A DNA stretch of 64,000 nucleotides from DASPPM01 sp052143835 (GCA_052143835.1 JBKQRV010000162.1:1-64000); one strand, 5' to 3'. Shown: positions 53,733 to 62,599, counted from the stretch's first letter. Made by a program: numbers and translations. Notes: generated from the letters alone by a model not told the origin.

Positions 53733-54662
53733 ATGAAGATCACCACGCGCGTCAAGCGCATTCTCGACAATTACGAGAGCGATTGTCCGGGAACCAAGGC
53801 CAATCTCGCCCGCATCCTCATGCAGGGCAAGCTCGGCGGCACGGGCCGGCTCCTCATCCTGCCGGTCGACCAGGGCTTCGAGCACGGGCCCGCGCGCAGC
53901 TTTGCCGCCAATCCGCCGGCCTACGATCCGCACTACCATTTCCAGCTGGCGCTCGATGCCGGCCTCTCGGCCTATGCCGCCCCGCTCGGCATGATCGAGG
54001 CGGGTGCCGCCACTTTTGCCGGCCAGATCCCCCTCATCCTCAAGCTCAACAGCGCCAACAGCCTGGCGCGCGCCAAGGAGGCGGCGGACCAGGCGGTGAC
54101 GGCTTCCGTCGACGATGCGCTCCGCCTCGGCGCGTCGGCGATCGGGCTCACCATCTATCCGGGCTCGGACGCCGCCTATGGCATGATCGAGGAGGTGCAG
54201 GCACTCGCGCTCGAGGCGAAGCGGAAGGGTCTCGCCGTCGTCATCTGGTCCTATCCGCGCGGTGGCGCCCTCTCCAAGGCGGGCGAGACGGCGATCGATA
54301 TCTCGGCCTATGCGGCGCACATGGCCGCCCTCCTGGGCGCCCACATCATCAAGGTCAAGCCGCCCAGCGAGCATCTCGAACTCGAGGCCGCGAAGAAAGT
54401 GTACGAGAGCCAGAGAGTCGACATCGGCAGCCTTACCGCGCGCATCCGCCACGTGGTGCAGGCCGCCTTCAACGGGCGCCGGCTCGTCGTCTTCTCCGGC
54501 GGGGAGGCCAAGGACGAGGCGGGCCTTCTCGCCGAGGTGCGCGCCATCCGCGACGGCGGCGGCACCGGCTCGATCATTGGCCGCAACAGCTTCCAGCGTC
54601 CGCGCGAGCAGGCGCTCCGGCTCCTCGACACGATCGTCGACATCTACAAGGGCAAGGACTGA
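53733..54662 (+). CDS. fba: Class I fructose-bisphosphate aldolase (DhnA/FbaB type)
   Basis: A 309-residue Schiff-base aldolase cleaving fructose-1,6-bisphosphate. LLILPVDQGFEHGPARSF (conserved Asp and Glu), LKLNSANSLARAKE and GLTIYPGSDAAYGMIEE are family segments. The Schiff-base lysine lies in GAHIIKVKPPSEHL, and IWSYPRGGALSKAGET completes the active site. The start is ATG 53733; the open frame upstream (from 53280) belongs to the preceding gene's shadow. Its stop overlaps the predicted thiE start by 4 nt. Confidence 0.93.
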   Translation: MKITTRVKRILDNYESDCPGTKANLARILMQGKLGGTGRLLILPVDQGFEHGPARSFAANPPAYDPHYHFQLALDAGLSAYAAPLGMIEAGAATFAGQIPLILKLNSANSLARAKEAADQAVTASVDDALRLGASAIGLTIYPGSDAAYGMIEEVQALALEAKRKGLAVVIWSYPRGGALSKAGETAIDISAYAAHMAALLGAHIIKVKPPSEHLELEAAKKVYESQRVDIGSLTARIRHVVQAAFNGRRLVVFSGGEAKDEAGLLAEVRAIRDGGGTGSIIGRNSFQRPREQALRLLDTIVDIYKGKD

Positions 54663-55318
54663 GCGAACCCCCTTCCTGCCGGCTCTATCTCGTAACGCCC
54701 CCCGCGTTCGAGCGCGGCAGTTTCGCGCGCGCGCTCGAGCAAGCGTGCTCGGGCGGCGACGTCGCCTGCCTCCAGCTCCGCCTCAAGGGTGCTCCCGATG
54801 AGGAGGTGCTCGCCGCGGCAGCGGCCCTCTCCCCCGTTTGCGCGCGCCACGACGTGGCGCTCATCATCAACGACCGTCCCGACTTGGCGCTTAAGGCGGG
54901 TGCCGACGGCGTGCACGTGGGCCAGGAGGATGCCTCCTATGCAGACGCGCGCGCGCTCCTCGGCCCCGAGCGCATCGTCGGCGTCACCTGCCACGCCTCG
55001 CGCCATCTCGCCATCGAGGCGGCGGAGGCGGGTGCCGACTACGTCGCCTTCGGCGCCTTCTTCCCAAGCGCGACCAAGGAAGCCAAGAGCACCGCAGATC
55101 CCGAGCTCTTGCGCTGGTGGAGCGAGATCATGACGGTGCCCTCGGTTGCCATCGGCGGCATCACGGTCGAGAACTGCGCCGTCCTCGTCGAGGCGGGGGC
55201 GGATTTCCTCGCCGTGGTGAGCGGGGTGTGGAATTATCCGAAGGGGCCGGCCGAGGCGGTCAAGGGCTTCAACGCCGCGATCGGGGGCGCGCTAGAGAAG
55301 AGGGCGCGGTCGATCTGA
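54659..55318 (+). CDS. thiE: Thiamine-phosphate synthase ThiE, possible CTG start
   Basis: A 219-residue TIM-barrel enzyme joining HMP diphosphate to thiazole phosphate. CRLYLVTPP opens the barrel; ACLQLRLKGAPDEEVLAAAA, LIINDRPDLALKAGADGVHV and GQEDASYADARALLGPERI are diagnostic, and VGVTCHASRHLAIEA and FGAFFPSATKEAKS bind phosphate. No ATG, GTG or TTG lies near the beginning of the homology. The CTG at 54659 overlaps the fba stop as CTGA, mimicking coupled ATGA junctions, and would start one residue group before the barrel. An alternative is an undetected frameshift. Confidence 0.85.
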   Translation: MSEPPSCRLYLVTPPAFERGSFARALEQACSGGDVACLQLRLKGAPDEEVLAAAAALSPVCARHDVALIINDRPDLALKAGADGVHVGQEDASYADARALLGPERIVGVTCHASRHLAIEAAEAGADYVAFGAFFPSATKEAKSTADPELLRWWSEIMTVPSVAIGGITVENCAVLVEAGADFLAVVSGVWNYPKGPAEAVKGFNAAIGGALEKRARSI

Positions 55319-55328
55319 CCGGCCGTCG

Positions 55329-55826
55329 TCACGCAGAAACCGCTTCCTCGGCGACCTCGGGCGCGCGGGCGATCACGGCAAGAAATGCCCGAGACGCATC
55401 GTCGGGCACCGAGCGGTTCTGTTCCCAATTCCGCACGGTGGCAACGCTCAATGCGAAACGAGCCGCGAATATCTCTTGCGTCAGGTGGAGGCGCTGACGG
55501 ATCGCCGCAACGTCCACGTGCTCCGGTATGGCGCGTCGATGCGCTCGCACGCCGAGCGTATCGAGCTCCCGCTCCAAAGTCGCCGTGGACCCTACCTGGG
55601 GTACCACGAGCGGTACCTTCTCGCCAGCAAGCAGCCGCTCCACCGTTGTCCTTGCCTTGGACGCGCCGACACCGTTGCGGACCAGCACCTGTGCGGCGGT
55701 GACCGTCTTCGAAAATGCCTCCAGGCGGGCCTCAAGAACGTAAGCGACGCTTGAACCGGAGCCTTTCGGGGAAACGACCCGGATTCGCACCCGATGTCCG
55801 AAGCGCTCCTTCAACGACGATCTCAT
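55329..55826 (-). CDS. XRE-family helix-turn-helix regulator (antitoxin-like)
   Basis: A 165-residue protein. The N-terminal half (RIRVVSPKGSGSSVAYVLEA, then KTVTAAQVLVRNGVGASKAR) is an unrecognised alpha/beta segment; the C-terminal half holds a Cro/CI-type HTH: IRQRLHLTQEIFAARFALSV followed by ATVRNWEQNRSVPDDASRAF. HTH proteins of this shape resemble HigA/MqsA-type antitoxins. The ATG at 55826 overlaps the upstream small gene by 95 nt; a GTG at 55790 is a possible shorter start. The pair stands alone between thiE (convergent) and epmA. Confidence 0.78.
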   Translation of the reverse strand: MRSSLKERFGHRVRIRVVSPKGSGSSVAYVLEARLEAFSKTVTAAQVLVRNGVGASKARTTVERLLAGEKVPLVVPQVGSTATLERELDTLGVRAHRRAIPEHVDVAAIRQRLHLTQEIFAARFALSVATVRNWEQNRSVPDDASRAFLAVIARAPEVAEEAVSA

Positions 55827-55965
55827 CGCACTCCAAAACCTCCATTACAGCATCAGCCAATCTCCTGAGGTTGACCATGCCGAAGTCCCTGGGACCAATG
55901 TCGTGCCCGTGCATGTGGAGGCCGGCGAGAATGAGCGTTCGCCCCTCAAGCGAGACCGCGGCCAT
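55732..55965 (-). CDS. Small conserved protein overlapping the XRE regulator
   Basis: A 77-residue protein, MAAVSLEGRTLILAGLHMHG, then a helix RRLADAVMEVLECDEIVVEG and the end GALRTSGANPGRFPERLRFK. The C-terminal part overlaps the regulator gene by up to 95 nt in another frame. The frame is open to 56100, but residues before 55965 are low-complexity, so the later ATG is preferred; its ribosome-binding site is weak. The paired arrangement suggests a toxin-antitoxin-like module. The function is unknown. Confidence 0.5.
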   Translation of the reverse strand: MAAVSLEGRTLILAGLHMHGHDIGPRDFGMVNLRRLADAVMEVLECDEIVVEGALRTSGANPGRFPERLRFKRRLRS

Positions 55966-56142
55966 CACGCTCAAGCGGCCGGCGTCGTGATCGTGGCCGT
56001 CACGACCGGATCGTCGGTAAGATCGTCGTCGACAACGATCCGAACATCCGCGGCCTTTCACATCAGGCTTCAGTCTACGCAATTTGCGTAGTTCGTTCAA
56101 GGGGGCATCGCGGCGACGCGCGAGGGTGAAAGCCCGTGGGAC

Positions 56143-57186
56143 TCAACAGACCGGCGCCCACAGCACCTCCTCGATGGTGGCCGCACCCGCGAGCAGCATG
56201 ATGAGCCGATCGACGCCGAAGGCGATGCCGGCGCTCTCGGGCATGCCGTAGGCAAGGGCCGCGAGGAGCTCCTCGTCGAGCGGATAGCGCACGCCGTAGA
56301 GGCGCTCCTTGAGCGCCTGGTCCGCCTCGAAGCGGCGGCGCTGCTCACCGGCGTCCGTGAGCTCGCCGAAGGCGTTCGCAAGCTCAAGCCCCGCAACGTA
56401 GAGCTCGAAGCGTTCCGCCACGCGCGGATCGGCCGGGCACGAGCGCGAGAGGGCGGCGAGGGAGAGCGGGTATTCGTAGAGGATGGTGGCAGCCCCTACC
56501 CCGAGACGGGGCTCGATGCGGGCAAGCATGATGCGGTGGAAGACGTCCTCCCAGTCGTCCCTCTCGCTCACGAAGAGCCCGATGCGACGCGCCTCCGACG
56601 CGAGCCGCCCGGCGTCGGGCGAGCGCGGATCGGGGGCCGTGGCGAGGAGGTCGATGCCGCAGTAGCGGGCGAAGGCCTCGGCGACGGTGAGGCGCTCGGC
56701 CGCGCGCATCGGGTCGCAGCCGAGTCCGCCGCGCGCGAGCTCGACGACACCCGCGGCGGCGGCGGCCGCGCGCAAGAGCGCCTCGCAGTCCGCCATGAGC
56801 GCCTCGTAGGGTGCGTTCGCGCGATACCATTCGAGCAGGGTGAATTCCGGATGATGGGTGGGCGAGCGCTCGCCGTCCCGCCACACGCGGGCGATCTGGT
56901 AGAGCCGCTCGATACCTGCCACCATGAGCTTCTTCATGGCGAACTCGGGCGAGGTGTGAAGGTAGAGCCGGCGCGGCGGCCCGCCCGTCGGCTCCGCGAG
57001 TGCGGTTGCGAGCGCCATGATGTGCGGCTCCATGCCGGGCGAGAGCTGCAGGCACGGCGTCTCGACCTCGATGAAGCCGCGCTCGGCGAAGAAGGCGCGC
57101 ACGGCCGCCAGCACGCGCGCCCGCATCTCGAGCGCGGGCCGCCGCTCAGCGAAGATCTCGGGATGCCACCAGGGTTCGTTGGACAT
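56143..57186 (-). CDS. epmA: EF-P--(R)-beta-lysine ligase
   Basis: A 347-residue class II lysyl-tRNA-synthetase-like enzyme without an anticodon domain, which modifies a lysine of elongation factor P. Class II motif 2 is RVWRDGERSPTHHPEFTLLE and motif 3 is AGIAFGVDRLIMLLAG; EVETPCLQLSPGMEPHI is the N-terminal active-site strand. The ATG at 57186 faces efp across 156 bases. The associated lysine 2,3-aminomutase (epmB) is not in this window. The EF-P lysine target is conserved (see efp). Confidence 0.93.
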   Translation of the reverse strand: MSNEPWWHPEIFAERRPALEMRARVLAAVRAFFAERGFIEVETPCLQLSPGMEPHIMALATALAEPTGGPPRRLYLHTSPEFAMKKLMVAGIERLYQIARVWRDGERSPTHHPEFTLLEWYRANAPYEALMADCEALLRAAAAAAGVVELARGGLGCDPMRAAERLTVAEAFARYCGIDLLATAPDPRSPDAGRLASEARRIGLFVSERDDWEDVFHRIMLARIEPRLGVGAATILYEYPLSLAALSRSCPADPRVAERFELYVAGLELANAFGELTDAGEQRRRFEADQALKERLYGVRYPLDEELLAALAYGMPESAGIAFGVDRLIMLLAGAATIEEVLWAPVC

Positions 57187-57342
57187 GGTTTTGCCTTAGT
57201 TTTCCTTATATAGAGTGATGCCGCCGGCAGCGGGAACTCCCATATAGCGGAAGCCGAGGAATTGCCACGGCTGCGGCGAGCTGTTAGGGTCCGCGCCGAT
57301 CTCACCTCACGCGGCCGTTTTGCATTGCCTAGATAGAAGGCC

Positions 57343-57909
57343 ATGAAGCTCCAAGCCAACCTCATCCGCCCCGGCAACATCATCGAGCACAACGGCCGGC
57401 AATGGGCCGTGCTCAAGATCCAGATCATCACGCCCGGCAAGGGCGGCGCCTTCATCCAGGTCGAGATGCGCGACCTCAAGAGCGGCAGCAAGACCAACGA
57501 GCGCTGGCGCACCGCCGACACGGTCGAGAAGCTGCAGGTCGAGGAGAAGGACTGCACCTTCCTCTACGGCGACGAGCACACGCTTACCTTCATGGATGCC
57601 GAGAGCTTCGAGCAGTTCACCTTGCCGCGCGAGGTGGTGGGCGAGCCCGCCGCCTTCCTCCAGGACGGCATGGCGGTCATCGTCGATCTGATCGAGGGCA
57701 ATCCGGTCTCGGTGGCGCTTCCCGACAAGGTGACGATGAAGGTGGTCCAGGCCGATCCGGTGGTGCGCGGCCAGACCGCTGCCTCCTCCTACAAGCCGGC
57801 GGTGCTGGAGAACGGCGTGCGCACCATGGTGCCGCCCTTCGTCGGGGCCGGCTCGCGCATCGTGGTCAATACCGCGGACGCGAGCTACGTCGAGCGCGCC
57901 AAGGACTAG
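57343..57909 (+). CDS. efp: Elongation factor P
   Basis: A 188-residue three-domain translation factor relieving stalling at consecutive prolines. The N-terminal KOW-like domain has the loop TPGKGGAF, with Lys33 at the position modified by EpmA. Domain II (VEKDCTFLYGD-like, EEKDCTFLYGDEHTLTFMDA) and domain III (LPDKVTMKVVQADPVVRG, ending NTADASYVERAKD) are normal. It is divergent from epmA, so a shared promoter region is likely, and 11 nt upstream of the IMPase-like gene, which may share its transcript. Confidence 0.97.
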   Translation: MKLQANLIRPGNIIEHNGRQWAVLKIQIITPGKGGAFIQVEMRDLKSGSKTNERWRTADTVEKLQVEEKDCTFLYGDEHTLTFMDAESFEQFTLPREVVGEPAAFLQDGMAVIVDLIEGNPVSVALPDKVTMKVVQADPVVRGQTAASSYKPAVLENGVRTMVPPFVGAGSRIVVNTADASYVERAKD

Positions 57910-57920
57910 GCTCGCCCGGC

Positions 57921-58739
57921 ATGGCGCTGCGCTCCGCCCTCATCAACGTCATGGAACGCGCCGCGCGCAAGGCGGCGCGCGGCCTCTTGCGCGACTTCGG
58001 CGAGGTCGAGCAGCTGCAGGTCTCGCGCAAGGGCCCCGCGGACTTCGTCTCGACGGCCGACCTGCGCGCCGAGAGGATGATCCGCGCCGAGCTCAAGAAG
58101 GCGCGCCCCTCCTTCGGCCTGCTCATGGAGGAATCGGGTGCCGAGGCCGGAGACGGGCAGCACCGCTTCATCGTCGACCCGCTCGACGGCACCGAGAACT
58201 TCCTCCACGGCATCCCGCATTTCGCCATCTCGATCGCCCTCGAGCGCGACGGAGAGATCGTCGCCGGCGTCATCCTCGAGCCGATCAAGGACGAGCTCTA
58301 CTGGAGCGAGAAGGGCGGCGGCGCCTTCGTCAACGAGCATCGCCTGCGCGTGTCGGCGCGGAGCCGCCTGAAGGACGCGCTCATCGGCACCGGTATCCCG
58401 TTCGACGGCCACGGCGACCACGCGAGCTTTCTCAAGACCTTCGCCGCGGTGATGCCCGAGGTCGCCGGCATTCGCCGCATGGGGACCGCCTCCCTCGACC
58501 TCGCCTACGTCGCGGCGGGCAAGCTCGACGGCTTCTGGGAGTTCGGCCTCAAGCCTTGGGACATCGCCGCCGGCATCCTCCTGGTGCGCGAGGCCGGCGG
58601 CTACGTCGGCGAAATCGACGGCGGGCGCAACATGCTCGCAAGCGGCAGCGTGCTGGCCGCCAATGACAGACTGATGCAGCCGCTCGGCGAGCTCCTGCAA
58701 AAGGCGCTCGGCGAGCCGCTTCGGCGCAGGGCGCTGTGA
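57921..58739 (+). CDS. Inositol-monophosphatase family protein
   Basis: A 272-residue magnesium-dependent phosphatase. Metal-site motifs: LLMEESGAEAG (Glu), FIVDPLDGTENFLHG (DPxDGTxNF) and LKPWDIAAGILLVREAGG (WDxAAG). Such enzymes act on inositol phosphate, 3'-phosphoadenosine phosphate or ribosome-linked substrates (SuhB). The ATG at 57921 is directly after efp. Which subgroup it belongs to is not clear by eye; SuhB-like is likely. Confidence 0.9.
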   Translation: MALRSALINVMERAARKAARGLLRDFGEVEQLQVSRKGPADFVSTADLRAERMIRAELKKARPSFGLLMEESGAEAGDGQHRFIVDPLDGTENFLHGIPHFAISIALERDGEIVAGVILEPIKDELYWSEKGGGAFVNEHRLRVSARSRLKDALIGTGIPFDGHGDHASFLKTFAAVMPEVAGIRRMGTASLDLAYVAAGKLDGFWEFGLKPWDIAAGILLVREAGGYVGEIDGGRNMLASGSVLAANDRLMQPLGELLQKALGEPLRRRAL

Positions 58740-58859
58740 ATTTTCTCGCGCCATGATTGGTCTCCGGCAAAGCCGTTGTCGCGGCTTTCCCGCTGGGCTA
58801 TTGTCGACGGCGGTCGGCAATCTAAATCAATGAGTTCCGGCACGGGGAGGCGGCAGCAG

Positions 58860-60242
58860 ATGAAGCGGAACCCGGGGATGCCGCGAGCGGCGTCCCGCAA
58901 CGCTCTGGTGCTAGCGCTCATGACGGGCGCGGCGTTCTCGGCGCTCATGTGCGCGAGCACCCCGCTGTTCGCGCAAGAGACCGTCTTCGTCGGCAAGGGC
59001 AATCCGCATGACGTGATCCTCGACCTCTCGGTGCTCAACCGGCTGGGCCCGCCGCCGCCTATTGCAAAAGCGCCCTTTGGGAAACCCGAGCAGGCGCGCG
59101 GCAAGGCCGAGAGCAGCACCATCGTGCTCACCCCTCCCGGCGAGGAGAGGCCCGGCAAGACGGAAGGCAAAGGCAAGGAGCGCGCCAAGGCGACGGCCAA
59201 GGCCGAGGCGGAAAGCGCGCCGCGCCCGCCGGCGAAGCCCGCCGCTCCGCCCGCACGCGCCGGAGCCCAAGGGCAAGCGCCCCAGGTCGCAGCGGCGGCG
59301 ACGGCAACGCCGAGTACTGCTCCGCCGCCACCACCCGTGATCCCTGAACCGCCGACACTCCCCGCCAAGAGCGCCGCCCCGGCCCCCGCTCAGAGCGCCG
59401 AGACGGGCCCGCGGCCCCTTGCGGCGCCGGAGCCTCCGGCTCCGCCGGCACCATCGGCCGGCAAGAGCAGCGCTGCGAGCCCCACCCAGCTGGCTGAGAC
59501 GAGCCCCGCACCCACGCCAGCGCCTCAGCCGCCCGCGCCAGCGGCCGGCAAGAGCAGCGCAACCGCGCCGATCAAGCCCGCAGGGACGAGCCCGCCGGCC
59601 GTAGCAGCGCCCAAGCCCGCGGAGGCGAGCCTGCCGCCGGCCGCGGCAGCCGAGCCCCCGATTCCGCCGGAGCTGCCCGCAAGCAAGCTCGCCAGCGCTC
59701 AGCCGGCACCAACGGCACCGCCAGCCAAGCCGGTGGCCCAGGTCGCCCAGTCCGCCACGCCCGCGCCCGCAGCCAAGCCGGCCGCCACGGCCGCGGCACC
59801 GAGCGCTGCGCCCGCGAGCGCCGCGGCCGTGCCGGCGCCGGCAGCGAGCAAGCCCGCGCCAGCTGCGCCGCAGACTCAGCTTGCGGCGAAGCCTCCCGCC
59901 GCCGCGGCCCCCGCTGCCGCACCCGGACATGTCTCGGTAAGCGTCAATTTCGCGGCCGGCGGCACCGACCTCACCGAGCAATACAAAGCCGAGCTCAGCA
60001 AGATCACCGACACGCTCAAGAAGAACACGGACCTGCGCGTGCAGCTCATCGCCTATGCCGCCGGCAGCGAGGACCAAGCGAGCCAGGCGCGCCGCCTCTC
60101 GCTCTCGCGCGCCCTTGCCGTACGCGGCTATCTCTTCGATCAGGGCGTAGGCGCCAGCCGCATGGACGTGCGCGCGCTCGGCAACAAGCTCGAGGGCGGC
60201 GGCTCGCCCGATCGTGTCGATCTCATCATGGTCGGGAAGTAG
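58860..60242 (+). CDS. Ala/Pro-rich exported protein with C-terminal OmpA-like domain
   Basis: A 460-residue envelope protein. A signal peptide (MKRNPGMPRAASRNALVLAL, then MTGAAFSALMCASTPLFAQ) precedes a stretch of about 290 residues built almost wholly of Ala, Pro, Lys and Glu with repeats of PPAP/AGKSSA character. The last 115 residues form an OmpA/MotB-type domain, VSVNFAAGGTDLTEQYKAEL to VDLIMVGK. It could span the periplasm and hold peptidoglycan. It is followed 66 nt later by MotA- and MotB-like genes. The ATG at 58860 is preferred over 58776. Confidence 0.78.
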   Translation: MKRNPGMPRAASRNALVLALMTGAAFSALMCASTPLFAQETVFVGKGNPHDVILDLSVLNRLGPPPPIAKAPFGKPEQARGKAESSTIVLTPPGEERPGKTEGKGKERAKATAKAEAESAPRPPAKPAAPPARAGAQGQAPQVAAAATATPSTAPPPPPVIPEPPTLPAKSAAPAPAQSAETGPRPLAAPEPPAPPAPSAGKSSAASPTQLAETSPAPTPAPQPPAPAAGKSSATAPIKPAGTSPPAVAAPKPAEASLPPAAAAEPPIPPELPASKLASAQPAPTAPPAKPVAQVAQSATPAPAAKPAATAAAPSAAPASAAAVPAPAASKPAPAAPQTQLAAKPPAAAAPAAAPGHVSVSVNFAAGGTDLTEQYKAELSKITDTLKKNTDLRVQLIAYAAGSEDQASQARRLSLSRALAVRGYLFDQGVGASRMDVRALGNKLEGGGSPDRVDLIMVGK

Positions 60243-60308
60243 GGCGGGAGCGGCAAGGGGCGGGCGCTTGCGGCTTCTCTCATCACGTCATGGCGGCCGG
60301 GCGGGAAG

Positions 60309-61445
60309 ATGACGCGGCTCAGACGCTTCCTTGTTCGCATGATCTTGTTCCTGCTCGCGGTTGCGGCGGTCGTGGCGCTGCTCTTTCCGCAGCTCGAGCG
60401 CGTGTTCCTGCATAACGCGCCGCTCAACAGCATGATCCTGGGCGCCGCCCTCATCGGCATCGTCTTCGTCTTCCGTATGGTGCTGCAGCTCCAGCCGGAG
60501 CTTGCCTGGATCGAGAGCTACAAGCGCTCGCGCCAGCCGCTCGCGCGCACGACCCCGCGCCTCTTGGCGCCCATGGCGACCATGCTCGGCGAGCGCAAGG
60601 ACAAGCAGCTCTCGCTGTCGACGACCTCGATGCGCACGCTGCTCGACGGCATCAGCTCTCGCCTCGACGAGGCGCGCGACATCTCCCGCTACCTCATCGG
60701 CCTCATGATCTTCCTCGGCCTGCTCGGCACGTTCTGGGGCCTGCTCGATACCGTGAGCTCGGTCGGCAACGTGATCCAAAGCCTCGAGATCGGCTCCAAC
60801 GACGTGACCTCGATCTTCAACAACCTGAAGAGCGGCCTCGAGCGGCCGCTCGCGGGCATGGGCACCTCCTTCTCGTCCTCGCTCTTCGGTTTGGCGAGCT
60901 CGTTGGTCTTGGGCTTCCTCGATCTCCAGGCGGGCCAGGCGCAGAACCTCTTCTACAACGACCTCGAGGAGTGGCTCTCGAGCCTCACGCGGCTCTCGGG
61001 CGGCGGCGTCATCGCCGAGGGCGAGACCTCGGTGCCGGCCTACATCGAAGCGCTCCTCGAGAAGACCGCGGACAGCCTGGATGCCCTCCAACGCACCGTG
61101 CAGCGCGGCGAGGACAACCGCACGGCCACCAGCACCCATCTCTTCACCCTGAGCGAGCGGCTCTCGACGCTGACCGATCAAATGCGCGCGGAGCAGTCGC
61201 TCCTGGTCAAGCTGGTTGAGGGGCAGATGGAAATGCGGCCGGTGCTCGCCAGGCTCGCCGAGAGCGCCGGCGAGCGCGGCATCGATGAGGCGAGCCGCAT
61301 CCATATCCGCAACATGGACCTGTATCTCGCCCGCCTCGTCGAGGAGCTCTCGGTCGGCCGCCAGACGACCGTCGACGAGCTGCGCGCCGAGATCCGGCTG
61401 CTCGCACGCACCATCGCCAACCTGGCCGAGGAAGCCGGGCCGTAA
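60309..61445 (+). CDS. MotA/TolQ/ExbB-like membrane protein
   Basis: A 378-residue proton-channel-family protein. Helices: about 9-27 and 43-60 at the N-terminus, then GLMIFLGLLGTFWGLLDTVS near 133-152 and GMGTSFSSSLFGLASSLVLG near 181-202. GTFWGLL and the GMGTSFSSSLFGLASS region match the MotA/TolQ signature. The C-terminal 170 residues are a long amphipathic, coiled-coil-like tail. It is followed 29 nt later by a MotB/OmpA-like gene, so the two probably form a stator powered by proton flow. It has no flagellar neighbours. Confidence 0.82.
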   Translation: MTRLRRFLVRMILFLLAVAAVVALLFPQLERVFLHNAPLNSMILGAALIGIVFVFRMVLQLQPELAWIESYKRSRQPLARTTPRLLAPMATMLGERKDKQLSLSTTSMRTLLDGISSRLDEARDISRYLIGLMIFLGLLGTFWGLLDTVSSVGNVIQSLEIGSNDVTSIFNNLKSGLERPLAGMGTSFSSSLFGLASSLVLGFLDLQAGQAQNLFYNDLEEWLSSLTRLSGGGVIAEGETSVPAYIEALLEKTADSLDALQRTVQRGEDNRTATSTHLFTLSERLSTLTDQMRAEQSLLVKLVEGQMEMRPVLARLAESAGERGIDEASRIHIRNMDLYLARLVEELSVGRQTTVDELRAEIRLLARTIANLAEEAGP

Positions 61446-61474
61446 GGAGTGTTCGGCGTGGAAGGACATCCAGC

Positions 61475-62599
61475 GTGAGAGCGCACCGCCAGCTCCGCAC
61501 CGTCAACATATGGCCGGGCTTCGTCGATGCGCTGACCAGCCTCGTGCTCGCCTTCATCTTCGTGCTGCTCATCTTCGTCATCGCCCAGTTCACTCTCTCC
61601 GAGGTCCTGACCGGGCGCGACGAGGCCCTGAAGCGCCTCAACCGCCAGATCGCCGAGCTGGCCGACATGCTCAGCCTGGAGCGCAAGGCGAACGCCGACC
61701 TGCGCCTCTCGGTGGCCCAGCTCTCGGCCGAGCTGCAGAGCTCGACCTTGAAGCGCGACACGCTCTCGACGCGACTCTCCGAGGTCTCGGCCGAACGGGA
61801 GAAGCTCAACGCGCAGCTCGCGGAGGCCAACGCGCGCGCCGAGAGCGCCGCCGAGGAGGCAGGGCGGCTCAAGGGACAGTTCGACACCTCGCAAAAACAG
61901 CTCGAGACCGCAGAGAAGACGAGCGAGGGCGACAAGGCGGCCCTCGAGGCCGAGACGAAGCTCAGCGCCGAGGCGCAGCAGCAGATCGAGCTCTTGAACC
62001 GGCAGATACTGGCCCTGCGCGAGCAGCTCGCCGCGATCCAACAGGCGCTCGAGGCCTCAGAGGCCGCCAACAAGGACAAGGACGTGCAAATCGCCGACCT
62101 GGGCAAGCGCCTCAACATAGCGCTTGCCAGCAAGGTCGAGGAGCTTGCCCGTTATCGCTCAGAGTTCTTCGGCCGGCTGCGCGAAATTCTCGGCAACCGT
62201 CCCGAATTCCGCATCGTGGGTGACCGCTTCGTCTTCCAGTCCGAGGTGCTGTTCCCCAGCGGGTCCGCCGATCTCAGTCCCCAGGGCCAGGAGACGCTCA
62301 AGCGTCTCGCCCAGACGCTTGCCGGCATCACGCCCAAGATTCCCGCGACGATAAATTGGATTCTCGAGGTCGACGGCTATACCGACAAGCGCCCGATCGT
62401 CACTCGGCAATTTCCCTCGAATTGGGAGCTCTCGAGCGCGCGCGCGACGGCGGTGGTGAAGTTCCTCATCGCGAGCGGCATTCCGCCCGAGCATCTCTCG
62501 GCCACCGGCTTCGGCGAATACCAGCCCATCGACACGGCGGAAAACGAGGCGGCCTACGCCAAGAACCGCCGCATCGAGCTCAAGCTGACGCAACGTTAG
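61475..62599 (+). CDS. MotB/OmpA-like peptidoglycan-binding protein with coiled coil
   Basis: A 374-residue protein. One helix near the N-terminus, VDALTSLVLAFIFVLLIFVI, is preceded by NIWPGF with an Asp at the helix start, as in MotB/TolR/ZorB. A long Ala/Glu/Lys/Leu coiled coil follows (about 50-220, AEREKLNAQLAEANARAES-like heptads), and the C-terminal OmpA domain has FPSGSADLSPQGQETLKRLA and DGYTDKRP. The GTG at 61475 is the best start. Together with the gene before it, a stator-like complex is inferred, but motility is not implied. Confidence 0.83.
   Translation: MRAHRQLRTVNIWPGFVDALTSLVLAFIFVLLIFVIAQFTLSEVLTGRDEALKRLNRQIAELADMLSLERKANADLRLSVAQLSAELQSSTLKRDTLSTRLSEVSAEREKLNAQLAEANARAESAAEEAGRLKGQFDTSQKQLETAEKTSEGDKAALEAETKLSAEAQQQIELLNRQILALREQLAAIQQALEASEAANKDKDVQIADLGKRLNIALASKVEELARYRSEFFGRLREILGNRPEFRIVGDRFVFQSEVLFPSGSADLSPQGQETLKRLAQTLAGITPKIPATINWILEVDGYTDKRPIVTRQFPSNWELSSARATAVVKFLIASGIPPEHLSATGFGEYQPIDTAENEAAYAKNRRIELKLTQR

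Noticed and set aside
60309..62599. Zorya-like anti-phage system (ZorAB)
   Set aside because: MotA- and MotB-like proteins fit in outline, but no ZorC, ZorD or ZorE gene follows; rpmE and hsp20 come next.
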